The position numbers and the translations under genes are program-made. Below, piece after piece: positions 49,255 through 56,792 of a stretch of DNA of 56,792 bases. The notes beneath the pieces are model-generated. The model saw only the letters and a program-made list of their open reading frames with translations, was not told the origin of the DNA and made no database searches. How positions within the stretch are numbered: the first letter of the stretch is position 1; each line of letters starts with the position of its first letter. Origin of the DNA: an uncultured Flavobacteriales bacterium (lineage in GTDB: Bacteria > Bacteroidota > Bacteroidia > Flavobacteriales_D > Sanyastnellaceae); assembly GCA_943787435.1 (NCBI GenBank), contig CALSMK010000009.1, forward strand, positions 1 through 56,792. The letters run 5' to 3'.

Positions 49255-49339
49255 ACCCACCACAACGAGGTTGGATACAAGGTTGTCTTCCTACTTAGGG
49301 TCTCACGGCTGAACTGCGTAAATTGTGCCGGAAGGTGGG

Positions 49340-50421
49340 ATGACTCGCTTTCATAATCAGACCATTGCCGTGAAGAAGATTCTCATTGTTGAGGACAACC
49401 AATTCCTACGTACCACAACGGCTGACATCCTGCAGCTTGCCGGATATGAGGTCATTGAGGCGGAGCATGGCCGACAGGGCGTGGAGCGCGCCCAGTTGGA
49501 GCGTCCCGACATGATCATTTGCGATGTGGAAATGCCAGAGTTGGATGGCTATGGAGTGCTGCATTACCTGTCCAACGACCCGCAAACGGCGATGATTCCT
49601 TTCATCTTTCTCACTTCTCGAGATGGATCGGAAGAAATGCGCAGGGGCATGACCAGCGGCGCGGACGATTATTTGGTGAAGCCGTTTAGCGAAGCGGATT
49701 TGCTGGCGACCATCGAGGTGAGGCTGAGAAAGAGTGCCATCCTACAGCGCGAATACGGACGGGCTCCTCAACGCCTGAATGAATTCATCGCCGATGCCCA
49801 TGAGCACGGAGGCATTCCCGGTATTGACATGGGAGAGAAACCCAGACGCTACGGCTCGGGTCAAGTCCTCTATGGGAAGGAGACGCCACGAACCACGTGT
49901 ACTACGTGGCTTCGGGTGTGGTAAAAATCCTCAGGACCGACAACTACGGCAAGGAGCTCATCATTGAATTGTGCAAGGCGGGTGACTTCTTTGGCCACAT
50001 GGACGTTTTGAAGGGGCTCGAGTACGGCAGTGCTGCCGAGGTTTTGGAAGATGCAGAAGTCCATTTGGTGCCACGCAAGGTGTTTTTGGACTTGATGCAC
50101 CGAAACCGAGATGTGGCCATGCGCTTTATCCGCTTGTTGGCGGGTGAAGTGACCCAAAACCAAGAGCGCCTTCTGGCCCTGGCTTACGCCTCCGTCCGCG
50201 AGCGCACAGCGCAAGCCTTGTTGGACCTTCAGGCCCGTTTTGAAGAATCGAAATCCAGGCCCCAGTTGAGCCGAGAGGATTTGGCGGGCATGGTCGGTAC
50301 GGCCAAAGAAAGTTTGATTCGCGCCTTGAGCGATTTCAAATCAGACGGCTGGATCTCCTTGGAAGGCAAAAGCGTCATCATCCAAGACGAGCAAGCTCTC
50401 AAGAGGTTTGCTGGCCGATGA
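49340..50421 (+). CDS. Response regulator receiver fused to Crp/Fnr DNA-binding domain (one frameshift)
   Basis: A transcription regulator of about 360 residues once repaired. The receiver domain (KKILIVEDNQ; phospho-Asp in IICDVEMPELDGYG; Lys in LVKPFSEADLL) is followed by a cyclic-nucleotide-binding-like domain (GSGQVLYG, IIELCKAGDFFGHMDVL) and a Crp-type helix-turn-helix (LSREDLAGMVGTAKESLIRALSDFK). A missing G in the run at 49874-49876 breaks the frame; adding it reads YGEGDATNHVYYVASG, matching the family. The start may be 49340 (ATG) or 49370 (GTG). No kinase gene is adjacent. Confidence 0.88.
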
Positions 50422-50761
50422 TGCCCGCGGGATCAGGTCCAAAATAATCCACCAAAGCCCGCCGAATCAAGCGGTCTTGCTGGGTGGGTTCCAATGACGG
50501 AAGGGCTGAAAGTTCTTCAAAGTGGGGCCAACCATCTTCATCTCGCCCTTTGAACTCATAGAAGCCTTGAGGGACAAGCACTGTGCAAATCGCCACGTGC
50601 ATCAGGTCCATTTTCTCTTGCTTCTTGAAGGTTCTGAATCCCTGCCCCAATTCTTGAACCCCGACCAGATACAGGATGTCTTGGAGGTCCATTCCACCTC
50701 CGAACCGGCTTTCCAGTGCGTCGACCAAAGCGCGCCATTGTTGCTCGAAGAGAACGTCCAT
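50399..50761 (-). CDS. Conserved hypothetical protein
   Basis: A 120-residue acidic soluble protein. The segments RFGGGMDLQDILYLVGVQELGQG and KQEKMDLMHVAICTVLVPQGFYEF recur in many Bacteroidota proteins of unknown function of this size. No signal peptide, membrane helix or known catalytic motif is visible. Its 3' end overlaps the end of the convergent regulator gene by 23 bases. Confidence 0.75.
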   Translation of the reverse strand: MDVLFEQQWRALVDALESRFGGGMDLQDILYLVGVQELGQGFRTFKKQEKMDLMHVAICTVLVPQGFYEFKGRDEDGWPHFEELSALPSLEPTQQDRLIRRALVDYFGPDPAGIIGQQTS

Positions 50762-50772
50762 GTGGATTCAAT

Positions 50773-50803
50773 AAAAACAAAAGGAGAGCCTTTGGGGCTC
50801 TCC
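50773..50803 (-). terminator. Rho-independent terminator after tRNA-Pro
   Basis: A perfect 8-bp stem (GGAGAGCC/GGCTCTCC, 50783-50790 with 50796-50803) has an A-rich flank at 50773-50782 on the plus strand, which is a U-tract when read on the minus strand. It lies 9 bases downstream of the minus-strand tRNA 3' end. Confidence 0.85.
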
Positions 50804-50812
50804 TTTCAAGAG

Positions 50813-50885
50813 TCGGGATGACTGGACTCGAACCAGCGACCACACGTCCCCCAGACGCGTACTCTACCAACTGAGCTACATCCCG
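50813..50885 (-). tRNA. tRNA-Pro(GGG)
   Basis: On the minus strand a full 73-base cloverleaf folds. The 7-bp acceptor stem is CGGGATG/CATCCCG. The D arm is GCTC/GAGT with AGTTGGTA loop. The anticodon stem is CGCGT/ACGTG with loop CTGGGGG, giving anticodon GGG. The T arm has the TTCGAGT loop. The discriminator is A, and CCA is not encoded. The anticodon reads CCC and CCU proline codons. Confidence 0.93.
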
Positions 50886-50946
50886 ATGTCGCCGAAGCGG
50901 AGCGCGAAAATAGGCAATTCGTTTGCATTGAGAAGCCCGAAAGGGA

Positions 50947-51336
50947 TTACTCCATGATCACGGTCTGCTCATTGAGCAGCTCCTCCTCGATTTTAATGAT
51001 GCCAATTCCGGTCAATGAACCCTTGGTGGCTTCAATGTCCAAAACGGCAAAACCAGCCTGTCCTTGCTTGTAGTACTCGCTAAAGTTGAAGCTTACACTG
51101 CCGGCGGCGTTGGTGACTTGGGTGGTGTCGAACCTCAATTCACCAATGAACGTTTGATCCACGGAACCCACAGCATATAGGCGGACTTCCGCGCCTTGAA
51201 CGGGGGCGCCAAGGCTGTTTTGGACATAGACAACGGCCACGGTATCCTCGATTTCATTGCATCCATTGAGACCGATGGTGCCAAGAACAAACAAAACGAG
51301 GGTGCCAACTGCGCGGAGGGGGGTCATCGATTTCAT
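50947..51336 (-). CDS. Small lipoprotein with Ig-like/regulatory-like fold
   Basis: A 129-residue protein with a lipoprotein signal peptide (hydrophobic TLVLFVLGTIG, then lipobox LNGC). The remainder, with VVYVQNSLGAPVQGAEVRLYAVGS and TNAAGSVSFNF, resembles carboxypeptidase-regulatory-like beta-sandwich domains of Bacteroidota surface lipoproteins. Function is unknown. The ATG at 51336 (MKSMTPLRA) is preferred to one at 51357, which adds seven residues before the signal peptide. Confidence 0.72.
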   Translation of the reverse strand: MKSMTPLRAVGTLVLFVLGTIGLNGCNEIEDTVAVVYVQNSLGAPVQGAEVRLYAVGSVDQTFIGELRFDTTQVTNAAGSVSFNFSEYYKQGQAGFAVLDIEATKGSLTGIGIIKIEEELLNEQTVIME

Positions 51337-51407
51337 ATTTTCGAGGTCGCTACACAAGCGATGAAGATCATCGCTTCGAGGCTTACAAATAACGCAAATT
51401 CCGCACG

Positions 51408-52103
51408 ATGGTTGTTTCCCCTTTTCGCTTGGTCATTTTGACGGCCATTCTCGCCCTTGGTTCTGGTCTTTCTGTGCAAGCCCAAGACGATCAAGAACGC
51501 CCTCGTGTGCAGATCGAAACCTCTCTGGGCAACATGGTGATTGAGTTGTACAACGAGACGCCCATTCACCGGGACAATTTCTTGAAGTTGGCCGGGGAGG
51601 GATTCTATGATGGCACCTTGTTTCACCGCGTGATTTCTGGATTTATGGCACAAGGGGGAGACCCCAAGTCCAAGGGCGCAGCACCCGGAGCCCGCTTGGG
51701 CAATGGAGGTCCTGGATATACCCTGGAATCAGAAATTGACCCCGCATTCATTCACACCAAAGGGGCTTTGGCTGCGGCCAGACAGGGGGACCAAACCAAT
51801 CCCCAGCGCCGCAGCAGCGGAAGTCAGTTTTACATCGTGCAGGGACGCGATGTGAGTCCTCAATCGCTGCAGCAAATCGTGAACAGCAAACGTGGCAGTA
51901 TGCTGCAGCCATACAGCTACACGCCGGATCAAATTGCAGCCTACGGTGAGTTGGGGGGGACCCCACATTTGGACATGCAGTACACGGTCTTTGGCCGCAT
52001 TGTAGAAGGAATGGACGTTTTGGATGCCATTTGTGCGCTGCGGGTCGATGGTTCGAGTCGCCCAGCGGAAGACCTCTCCATGGACATGAAAATTTTGGAT
52101 TGA
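51408..52103 (+). CDS. Peptidylprolyl isomerase, cyclophilin type, exported
   Basis: A 231-residue proline isomerase with a signal peptide cleaved near SVQAQ. The cyclophilin core has LFHRVISGFMAQGGDP (active-site Arg and Phe region), SGSQFYIVQGRD and YTVFGRIVEGMDVLDAI. It probably assists folding in the periplasm. An inserted segment of about 40 residues (SPQSLQQIVNSKRGSM...) is usual for Bacteroidota exported forms. It ends 2 bases before pheS, so the genes are likely co-transcribed. Confidence 0.93.
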   Translation: MVVSPFRLVILTAILALGSGLSVQAQDDQERPRVQIETSLGNMVIELYNETPIHRDNFLKLAGEGFYDGTLFHRVISGFMAQGGDPKSKGAAPGARLGNGGPGYTLESEIDPAFIHTKGALAAARQGDQTNPQRRSSGSQFYIVQGRDVSPQSLQQIVNSKRGSMLQPYSYTPDQIAAYGELGGTPHLDMQYTVFGRIVEGMDVLDAICALRVDGSSRPAEDLSMDMKILD

Positions 52104-52105
52104 AC

Positions 52106-53140
52106 ATGTCGACTTTGAATCAGGCGGAACTCGATGGCCTTCTTGCCACGGCGCAGGGTGAGGTGCTCGACAATGAAGAGAAGCTCGAGGCTTTTCGCAT
52201 TGCGCATTTTGGTCGGCAAGGCCTTTTAAAGGCGTTGAACGAGCGCTTTCGTGCCGTTCCCGGACCCGAAAAAAGGGAGGTGGGTCAAGCGTTGAATGCG
52301 TTTAAGCAGGCTCTGCAAGCGCATTTTGACGCAGCCAAAGGTTCGTTGACGGCCCAAGCCGATGCCGCAGGCAGCGGCATGGACCACACCCGTCCAAGTG
52401 GTGAAGTGCCGCTGGGCTCGCACCATCCGATCCAAGTGGTGCGCCGTGAAATCCTCTCGATTTTTGATCGGATGGGTTTCACCGTGGCAGACGGCCCCGA
52501 AATCGAGGATGATTGGCACGTGTTTTCTGGGTTGAATTTCCCCGAAGAGCATCCTGCTCGGGACATGCAGGACACCTTCTTCATTCAGCGCAATCCTGAT
52601 CTTTTGTTGCGCACCCACACGAGTTCTGTTCAGGTGCGTGAAATGGAAAAGCGCGAACCGCCTCTGCGCATTGTGATGCCAGGGCGTGTATTTCGCAACG
52701 AAGCGATCAGTGCTCGGGCCCATTGCATCTTCCACCAAATTGAAGGCTTGTACATCGACAGGGACGTGAGTTTTGCAGACCTCAAGCAAACCCTCCTTGC
52801 CTTTGCCGAGCAGTTTTTTGGCGCGGGAACCAAAATCCGGCTTCGCCCGAGTTACTTCCCCTTCACAGAACCCAGCGCTGAGATGGATGTGTACTGGGGA
52901 CTGGAAACAGAGGTGGACAAGCGAATCACCAAGGGCACGGGTTGGCTGGAAATCATGGGCTGCGGAATGGTGGATCCAGCGGTGTTGGAAGCCTCGGGCA
53001 TTGACTCCAAGGAATACTCAGGCTTCGCATTTGGCATGGGCATAGAACGCATTGCCATGCTCAAATGGCAGATTGGCGATTTGAGGGCCTTTTTCGAAAA
53101 CGATGTGCGCTTCTTGAAGCAGTTCACATCGTCCTTCTGA
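52106..53140 (+). CDS. pheS: Phenylalanine--tRNA ligase subunit alpha
   Basis: Catalytic subunit for tRNA-Phe charging. The 344-residue protein has an N-terminal coiled coil (about 1-85) for tRNA binding, then class II motifs: motif 1 around HPIQVVRREILSIFDRMGF, motif 2 RVFRNEAISARAHCIFHQIEGL, and motif 3 FGMGIERIAMLKWQIGDLR near the end. The ATG at 52106 is 2 bases after the cyclophilin stop; an open frame from 52031 overlaps that gene and lacks similarity. Confidence 0.97.
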   Translation: MSTLNQAELDGLLATAQGEVLDNEEKLEAFRIAHFGRQGLLKALNERFRAVPGPEKREVGQALNAFKQALQAHFDAAKGSLTAQADAAGSGMDHTRPSGEVPLGSHHPIQVVRREILSIFDRMGFTVADGPEIEDDWHVFSGLNFPEEHPARDMQDTFFIQRNPDLLLRTHTSSVQVREMEKREPPLRIVMPGRVFRNEAISARAHCIFHQIEGLYIDRDVSFADLKQTLLAFAEQFFGAGTKIRLRPSYFPFTEPSAEMDVYWGLETEVDKRITKGTGWLEIMGCGMVDPAVLEASGIDSKEYSGFAFGMGIERIAMLKWQIGDLRAFFENDVRFLKQFTSSF

Positions 53141-53239
53141 TCGTTCGAAGGACAGTTTTAGGTTTTCCACCGAGAGGAGGGCATTGCCTGAGAGAGGGCT
53201 CCTCCAAAAAGGAGGCTAAAGAAAGTAGCTTTCCAGTTC

Positions 53240-55051
53240 ATGCGCTGGTTGATTCTCTTCGCGATTCTTTCCGTTTCCCTGACCGGTTTTTCTGCTGAGT
53301 CGTGGAAGGTTGAATCGTGGATGCATCAGGCGGATTCATTGCGCCGATCAGGGCAAGACGCCGCATCGCTGGATTTGTTGGGTTCAGCCCAACAGCATTT
53401 CATTGAAAAAGGGGACCGTTGCTCTGCGGCCTTGGTTGCAGAGCGAAGAAGTCGAATCCATTTGGATTGGGACAATCCTTCCCATGCAGATCAAGCCCTG
53501 TCAGAAGCCCTCAGGCTCTCAGAGGCGTGCCCCGAATTGCAAGTGGCCTCTTTGGGCTGGCATTTTGCCTTGGCCCAAGCCAAATTGGATCAAGGTTCCC
53601 GAGAAGCAGCCAAGCAGGAGCTGAACATGGTGGCCGGGTTTCTGGAGGCCGATGGCCTGCCTCTCAAATCGCAAGCATTGGCTGTGGAGGCCCTGGCCAG
53701 ACTGGCCAAAATGTCGTTTGACGAAGGTGATTTTGAAGGATCGGAGTCGGATCACCTCAGCTGGGCAGCAGCGCTGTTGTCCCTCGATCGCAGATCTGAA
53801 GCGGTGGAAAAAGTGGGATGGGCCGGCATTTGTGGGGCGTTGGAGAATCCAACAGAGGCCCCCGCCTATTGGCGCACGTTCCCAGACGATGCCGCCTGGA
53901 AAACCTTGTCGCTGGAACACAGAACCACCAAAGGCATTGAATGGGGACGCATTCTCCTGGGTGGTGGCGCACTCGAGGCTTTCGATGAGATGGCCCAATG
54001 GCCGTGGGCTCAAGTTCTGGAGCTCTCACCGGGCGAAGTCACAGCAAGTTTGGAGGCGCAGTGGGCCTTGCTGATGGCCCGACGGTGGCAGAACAGACCC
54101 ACACAAGCTTTGGCCGCGTCCTTGCACGCAGAGTTGGCTGCCAGAAGCATTGAATTGTCTGAGGATCGGGTTCCTCTTCTGATTGAGGCGCTTCGGTTGC
54201 GGGCCGAATTGTTGTCTGAGACAGGAGCGAATGGCCCGGCTTATCGCTCTTTGTCCGAGGCCGATAGCTTGTCCCGTTCTGTGTTGCGGGCGGAGCGCGC
54301 GAGAACAGGGCTGTTTGAGAGTGAACCTTGGCTCGCGGCCATAGGAGATGCCCGGACTGCCATTGAAACCCAAAGTGCAGCTCAATGGAGGTACATGACG
54401 TTCTCGGTCACGGCCTGCTTGGTGGTGCTGATGATGTGGTTGTTTCAGTTGCGCCGCCGGTCGAGCCGCGCCCACCAGAGGCTTCGCCGATTGCAGCAGC
54501 AGTGGCTACCGGGGAAGCAGAACCAGATTGATGCACTGGCCAAAAGCGGAGCGCGCATTGTGGGGATGGCCAAGGCTCAAAATCTCCCGGGAGAATTGCA
54601 AGCCGAGCTCGAAGCATTCGGCCGCTTGGCCGATTTGTGCTCTTCAGAGACCCAGCACCGTCCGGTGGATTTGAACCGTTTGTGCGGAGACCTGGCCAGC
54701 AGCCGGCTCCGCTCTGGAAGTTTGGATTGGACCCTCCAAGAAACCGTGCCGTTTTGCGGAGATCAGGCCCAGCTCCGCGATTTCTTCAATGTCCTGCTCG
54801 AGGGGGTGGGAAATGGAGGATGTAGGATGGCTGTTCAGAGCAGCACTGAGGGCCTAGAAGTGGCCTTGGATGGCTTTTCCGAGCGCGGCTGGTGGAGGCA
54901 AGCCATGAGCTTGTTTGCTGGCGATGGTCAGGCGTCTAACTGGTCGCTGATCCGTTTGAGGTGTGATCGCCTCGGCGGAGTTCTGAACCTGGACTGCAAT
55001 GCGGCCGGTGCGAACCGACTCTTGGTGAAGCTGCCTGTTTACTCCGCGTAA
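53240..55051 (+). CDS. Membrane protein with periplasmic helical repeats and degenerate kinase-like domain
   Basis: A 603-residue protein with a signal peptide (MRWLILFAILSVSLTGFSA). A long Ala/Leu-rich helical region (about 25-370) looks TPR-like. One membrane helix follows (about 378-398, FSVTACLVVLMMWLFQL), then a basic coiled-coil stretch and a cytoplasmic part resembling a histidine kinase ATPase domain. The expected H box is missing, and the N-box position reads LRDFFNVLLEGVGNGG, without G boxes, so kinase activity is doubtful. It resembles TPR-sensor kinases of Bacteroidota that have lost activity. It begins 99 bases after pheS. Confidence 0.62.
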   Translation: MRWLILFAILSVSLTGFSAESWKVESWMHQADSLRRSGQDAASLDLLGSAQQHFIEKGDRCSAALVAERRSRIHLDWDNPSHADQALSEALRLSEACPELQVASLGWHFALAQAKLDQGSREAAKQELNMVAGFLEADGLPLKSQALAVEALARLAKMSFDEGDFEGSESDHLSWAAALLSLDRRSEAVEKVGWAGICGALENPTEAPAYWRTFPDDAAWKTLSLEHRTTKGIEWGRILLGGGALEAFDEMAQWPWAQVLELSPGEVTASLEAQWALLMARRWQNRPTQALAASLHAELAARSIELSEDRVPLLIEALRLRAELLSETGANGPAYRSLSEADSLSRSVLRAERARTGLFESEPWLAAIGDARTAIETQSAAQWRYMTFSVTACLVVLMMWLFQLRRRSSRAHQRLRRLQQQWLPGKQNQIDALAKSGARIVGMAKAQNLPGELQAELEAFGRLADLCSSETQHRPVDLNRLCGDLASSRLRSGSLDWTLQETVPFCGDQAQLRDFFNVLLEGVGNGGCRMAVQSSTEGLEVALDGFSERGWWRQAMSLFAGDGQASNWSLIRLRCDRLGGVLNLDCNAAGANRLLVKLPVYSA

Positions 55052-56064
55052 ACGACTTGGGTCACCACCTCTCCGACAGCGTCAAGCACATCCATGTCAA
55101 TGGCGTCTAAGTTGTCTCCGTGCGTGTGGTGGTATTGGAAGTACCCCATCTGCTTGGTGTCCATGTGGTAGTGCACAATGTTGGCAGAGGGAATCCCCGC
55201 AATCTGGCTCACAAACAGGTTGTCGTCCACTGTTTGCGGGGTGATTCTGTTCCGAAACAAATCGCCATATCCCAATTTTTTGGCGGTGCTCCAGACTTTA
55301 TCGACCACCCTAGGCGAGGTCTCCATGGACGTGCCTTCTCGGTTAAAAACAGCCCCTTTGGCCCCCACCATATCGAGCAAAATCCCATACTTGGCCCGGT
55401 AGCCGGGAACGTGGACTTTCCGAGCCCAATATTGCGAGCCCAGGCACCAATCGGTGTAGTCCTGATCGCGGTTCGGCAGCCATTCGGGTTCCCCGTAATC
55501 TTCGGCATCGAAGAAGGCGATGTCCACCCCAACATTGGGCAGGCTGTCTCCCATGATGCGGGCGAGTTCAAGCAGAACCCCCACCCCAGAAGCCCCGTCA
55601 TTCGCACCGTCAATGGGGTCTTTGATTCTAACCGAATCCCGGTCTGCATAGGGCCGCGTGTCCCAATGCGCGTATAGAAGCACCCGGCGCTTTGCGTCAG
55701 GTCGGAAGGCCCCAAAAATGTTTTGGATGTCCAAAACAGCTCCGTCATACGCGGTGACCCTTCCGGTTTGGACCGTGACATCTGCGCCGTAATCCTTGAG
55801 CTTTTGGGTGATCCATGAGGCACAAGCTTGGTGGGCGGCGCTGTTGGGCACGCGGGGACCAAAAGCCACCTGACGGGCCACGTGGGCATAAGCGCTGTCG
55901 CCTGAGAACTCGGGGGCCTCAACCAATTCGGTTTGGACCGGACGGGCAGCGGCTGGTCGTGAAGTCTCGCCGGATTCCCCGCCACAGGCGGACATCCACA
56001 ACGCACAGGCCACAAAGCCTGCGACGCGCCATAAAGAATCAATCAAATGTCCAGCTCGCGCCAT
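55039..56064 (-). CDS. M28 family metallopeptidase / glutaminyl cyclase-like lipoprotein
   Basis: A 341-residue exported protein with a lipoprotein signal (FVACALWMSAC). Zinc ligands of the M28 fold are His and Asp in YAHWDTRPYAD, Asp in GANDGASGVGV, Glu in FFDAEDYGEPEW, and a late His in YHHTHGDNLD. Bacteroidota proteins of this type include glutaminyl-peptide cyclotransferases, so cyclisation of N-terminal Gln is possible; peptidase activity is the alternative. Its start overlaps the cysS end by 26 bases, and its 3' end overlaps the convergent kinase-like gene by 13 bases. Confidence 0.87.
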   Translation of the reverse strand: MARAGHLIDSLWRVAGFVACALWMSACGGESGETSRPAAARPVQTELVEAPEFSGDSAYAHVARQVAFGPRVPNSAAHQACASWITQKLKDYGADVTVQTGRVTAYDGAVLDIQNIFGAFRPDAKRRVLLYAHWDTRPYADRDSVRIKDPIDGANDGASGVGVLLELARIMGDSLPNVGVDIAFFDAEDYGEPEWLPNRDQDYTDWCLGSQYWARKVHVPGYRAKYGILLDMVGAKGAVFNREGTSMETSPRVVDKVWSTAKKLGYGDLFRNRITPQTVDDNLFVSQIAGIPSANIVHYHMDTKQMGYFQYHHTHGDNLDAIDMDVLDAVGEVVTQVVYAE

Positions 56065-56792
56065 CTTTTCCGTCTTTGATGTTCACCCCCAAGTCTGCCA
56101 ACCGGTCGCGGATCAAGTCAGCGGTGGCCCAATCCTTGTTGGTTTTGGCTTCTGCGCGGAGGGCACAAATCACGTCCATCAATCCATCTGTTCGGTCGTC
56201 GCCAGCAGCTTGGGTGTCTTCGTGTTGAAGGCCAAGGATGTCTTTGGCAAAGCGCTCAAACAAGGATTGCAAGGACTGAATGCCTTCCATGTCGATGGCC
56301 ATTCGGCCCGATGCCACCGAGTTGACCACTTTCACGGCGTCGTACAAGACGGCGATCAGCATCGGTGTATTGAAGTCGTCGTTCATGGCGGCATAGGCTC
56401 GCTTCTGAATGTCTTCCACATCGGGGGCTGCCTCTTGGGCGCTGTCGCTCGAAACTGGCTTCAAGTCTTCCAACAGACGCCACGCAGACATCAGCCTCTC
56501 CAACCCCTTTTCTGCCGCTTGAAGGGCGGGGTTGCTGAAGTCCAAGGTGCCTGCGTAATGGCCTTGAAGCATGAAGAAGCGCACCGTCATGGGCGAGTAG
56601 CCTTTCTCCAGCAGCTTGTGGTTTCCCGTGATCAGTTCATCGGGGGTAAAACCATTGCCTTCGGACTTGGACATCTTCCGGCCATTGACGGTGAGCATGT
56701 TGCCGTGGATCCAATAGCGGACAGGGTCGGCTTGGCCGTGGGCCCCCATGTTCTGCGCGATTTCGCACTCGTGGTGCGGAAACTTAAGGTCC
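56039..56792 (-). CDS. cysS: Cysteine--tRNA ligase, C-terminal part (5' end outside window)
   Basis: Charges tRNA-Cys. The frame is open to the window edge, and the residues before the first ATG (DLKFPHHECEIAQ) are the conserved CysS substrate/zinc region, so the gene continues beyond. The class I KMSKS loop appears as GRKMSKSEGN. The DALR-type anticodon domain and the C-terminal RDRLADLGVNIKDGKDG segment complete the visible part (about 250 residues). Confidence 0.95.
   Translation of the reverse strand, partial: DLKFPHHECEIAQNMGAHGQADPVRYWIHGNMLTVNGRKMSKSEGNGFTPDELITGNHKLLEKGYSPMTVRFFMLQGHYAGTLDFSNPALQAAEKGLERLMSAWRLLEDLKPVSSDSAQEAAPDVEDIQKRAYAAMNDDFNTPMLIAVLYDAVKVVNSVASGRMAIDMEGIQSLQSLFERFAKDILGLQHEDTQAAGDDRTDGLMDVICALRAEAKTNKDWATADLIRDRLADLGVNIKDGKDGASWTFD

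Noticed and set aside
53141..53239. Terminator between pheS and the kinase-like gene
   Set aside because: A short CCTCC/GGAGG hairpin is present but has no T-run after it in either direction.

Overview
The window reads as chromosome of a moderately GC-rich member of the Bacteroidota, probably Flavobacteriales or a close relative. The evidence is: a type A and a type B (gliding-motility/CHU_C) type IX secretion sorting domain; the DUF2795 and DUF3109 families; the gene order lptB-tatC-kdsD next to divergent recQ; the run pdxA/DUF177-rpmF-fabH-accB-accC; a response regulator fused to a Crp/Fnr domain; and exact TAnnTTTG promoter -7 boxes ahead of sod and pheT. Shine-Dalgarno sites are mostly absent, as expected for the phylum. 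No phage, insertion sequence, CRISPR array or plasmid gene is visible. I found no clear previously undescribed system; almost all genes are core metabolism, envelope and translation functions.

Layout. 1-6.1 kb: GNAT, short aspartate kinase, DUF2795, PduO-type cobalamin adenosyltransferase, dCMP deaminase, S41 protease, superoxide dismutase, ispD. 6.0-12.4 kb (minus): one tight operon of a cytochrome b-like protein, a cytochrome c lipoprotein, hflX, a T9SS cargo protein, rbfA, an FtsX-type permease, dusB and a CPBP protease. 12.4-14.9 kb: an SDR, glutamate dehydrogenase, and a hairpin-rich non-coding stretch ending in a terminator. 14.9-20.0 kb (minus): a translationally coupled operon of radical SAM/SPASM protein, flippase-like protein, cystathionine gamma-synthase-like enzyme, kynurenine 3-monooxygenase and methylmalonyl-CoA epimerase. 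20.1-22.3 kb: DUF3109 and an OmpA-family protein.

22.3-32.5 kb: panD, a second flippase-like gene, rfaE2, accC, accB, fabH, rpmF, DUF177, pdxA and a large T9SS type B surface protein. Nearly every gene here except accB is split across reading frames by single-base slips, although several are essential. The genes on either side (before 22.45 kb and after about 31.95 kb) are clean. I read this as local consensus or assembly error, not gene decay. Boundaries and internal frames in this block are therefore approximate. Two isolated homopolymer slips also occur near 38.5 kb and 49.9 kb.

32.5-39.7 kb: ribE, the lptB-tatC-kdsD group (LPS export, Tat export, Kdo precursor), recQ, an M20 amidohydrolase, and a small TauE/SafE protein. 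39.7-43.6 kb: a 1074-residue beta-propeller/outer-membrane barrel protein and a metallo-beta-lactamase-fold hydrolase. 43.6-49.2 kb (minus): a histidine kinase/response regulator pair, an acyltransferase, pheT. 49.3-56.8 kb: a receiver-Crp/Fnr regulator, a conserved hypothetical, tRNA-Pro(GGG) with terminator, a small lipoprotein, a cyclophilin, pheS, a degenerate sensor-kinase-like protein, an M28 metallopeptidase, and the 3' part of cysS running off the window.

Functional links. Cobalamin adenosyltransferase and methylmalonyl-CoA epimerase together suggest B12-dependent methylmalonyl-CoA metabolism. accB, accC and fabH start fatty-acid synthesis. kdsD, rfaE2 and lptB point to a Kdo/heptose-containing LPS. 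pheS and pheT lie apart on opposite strands, about 2.9 kb from each other.
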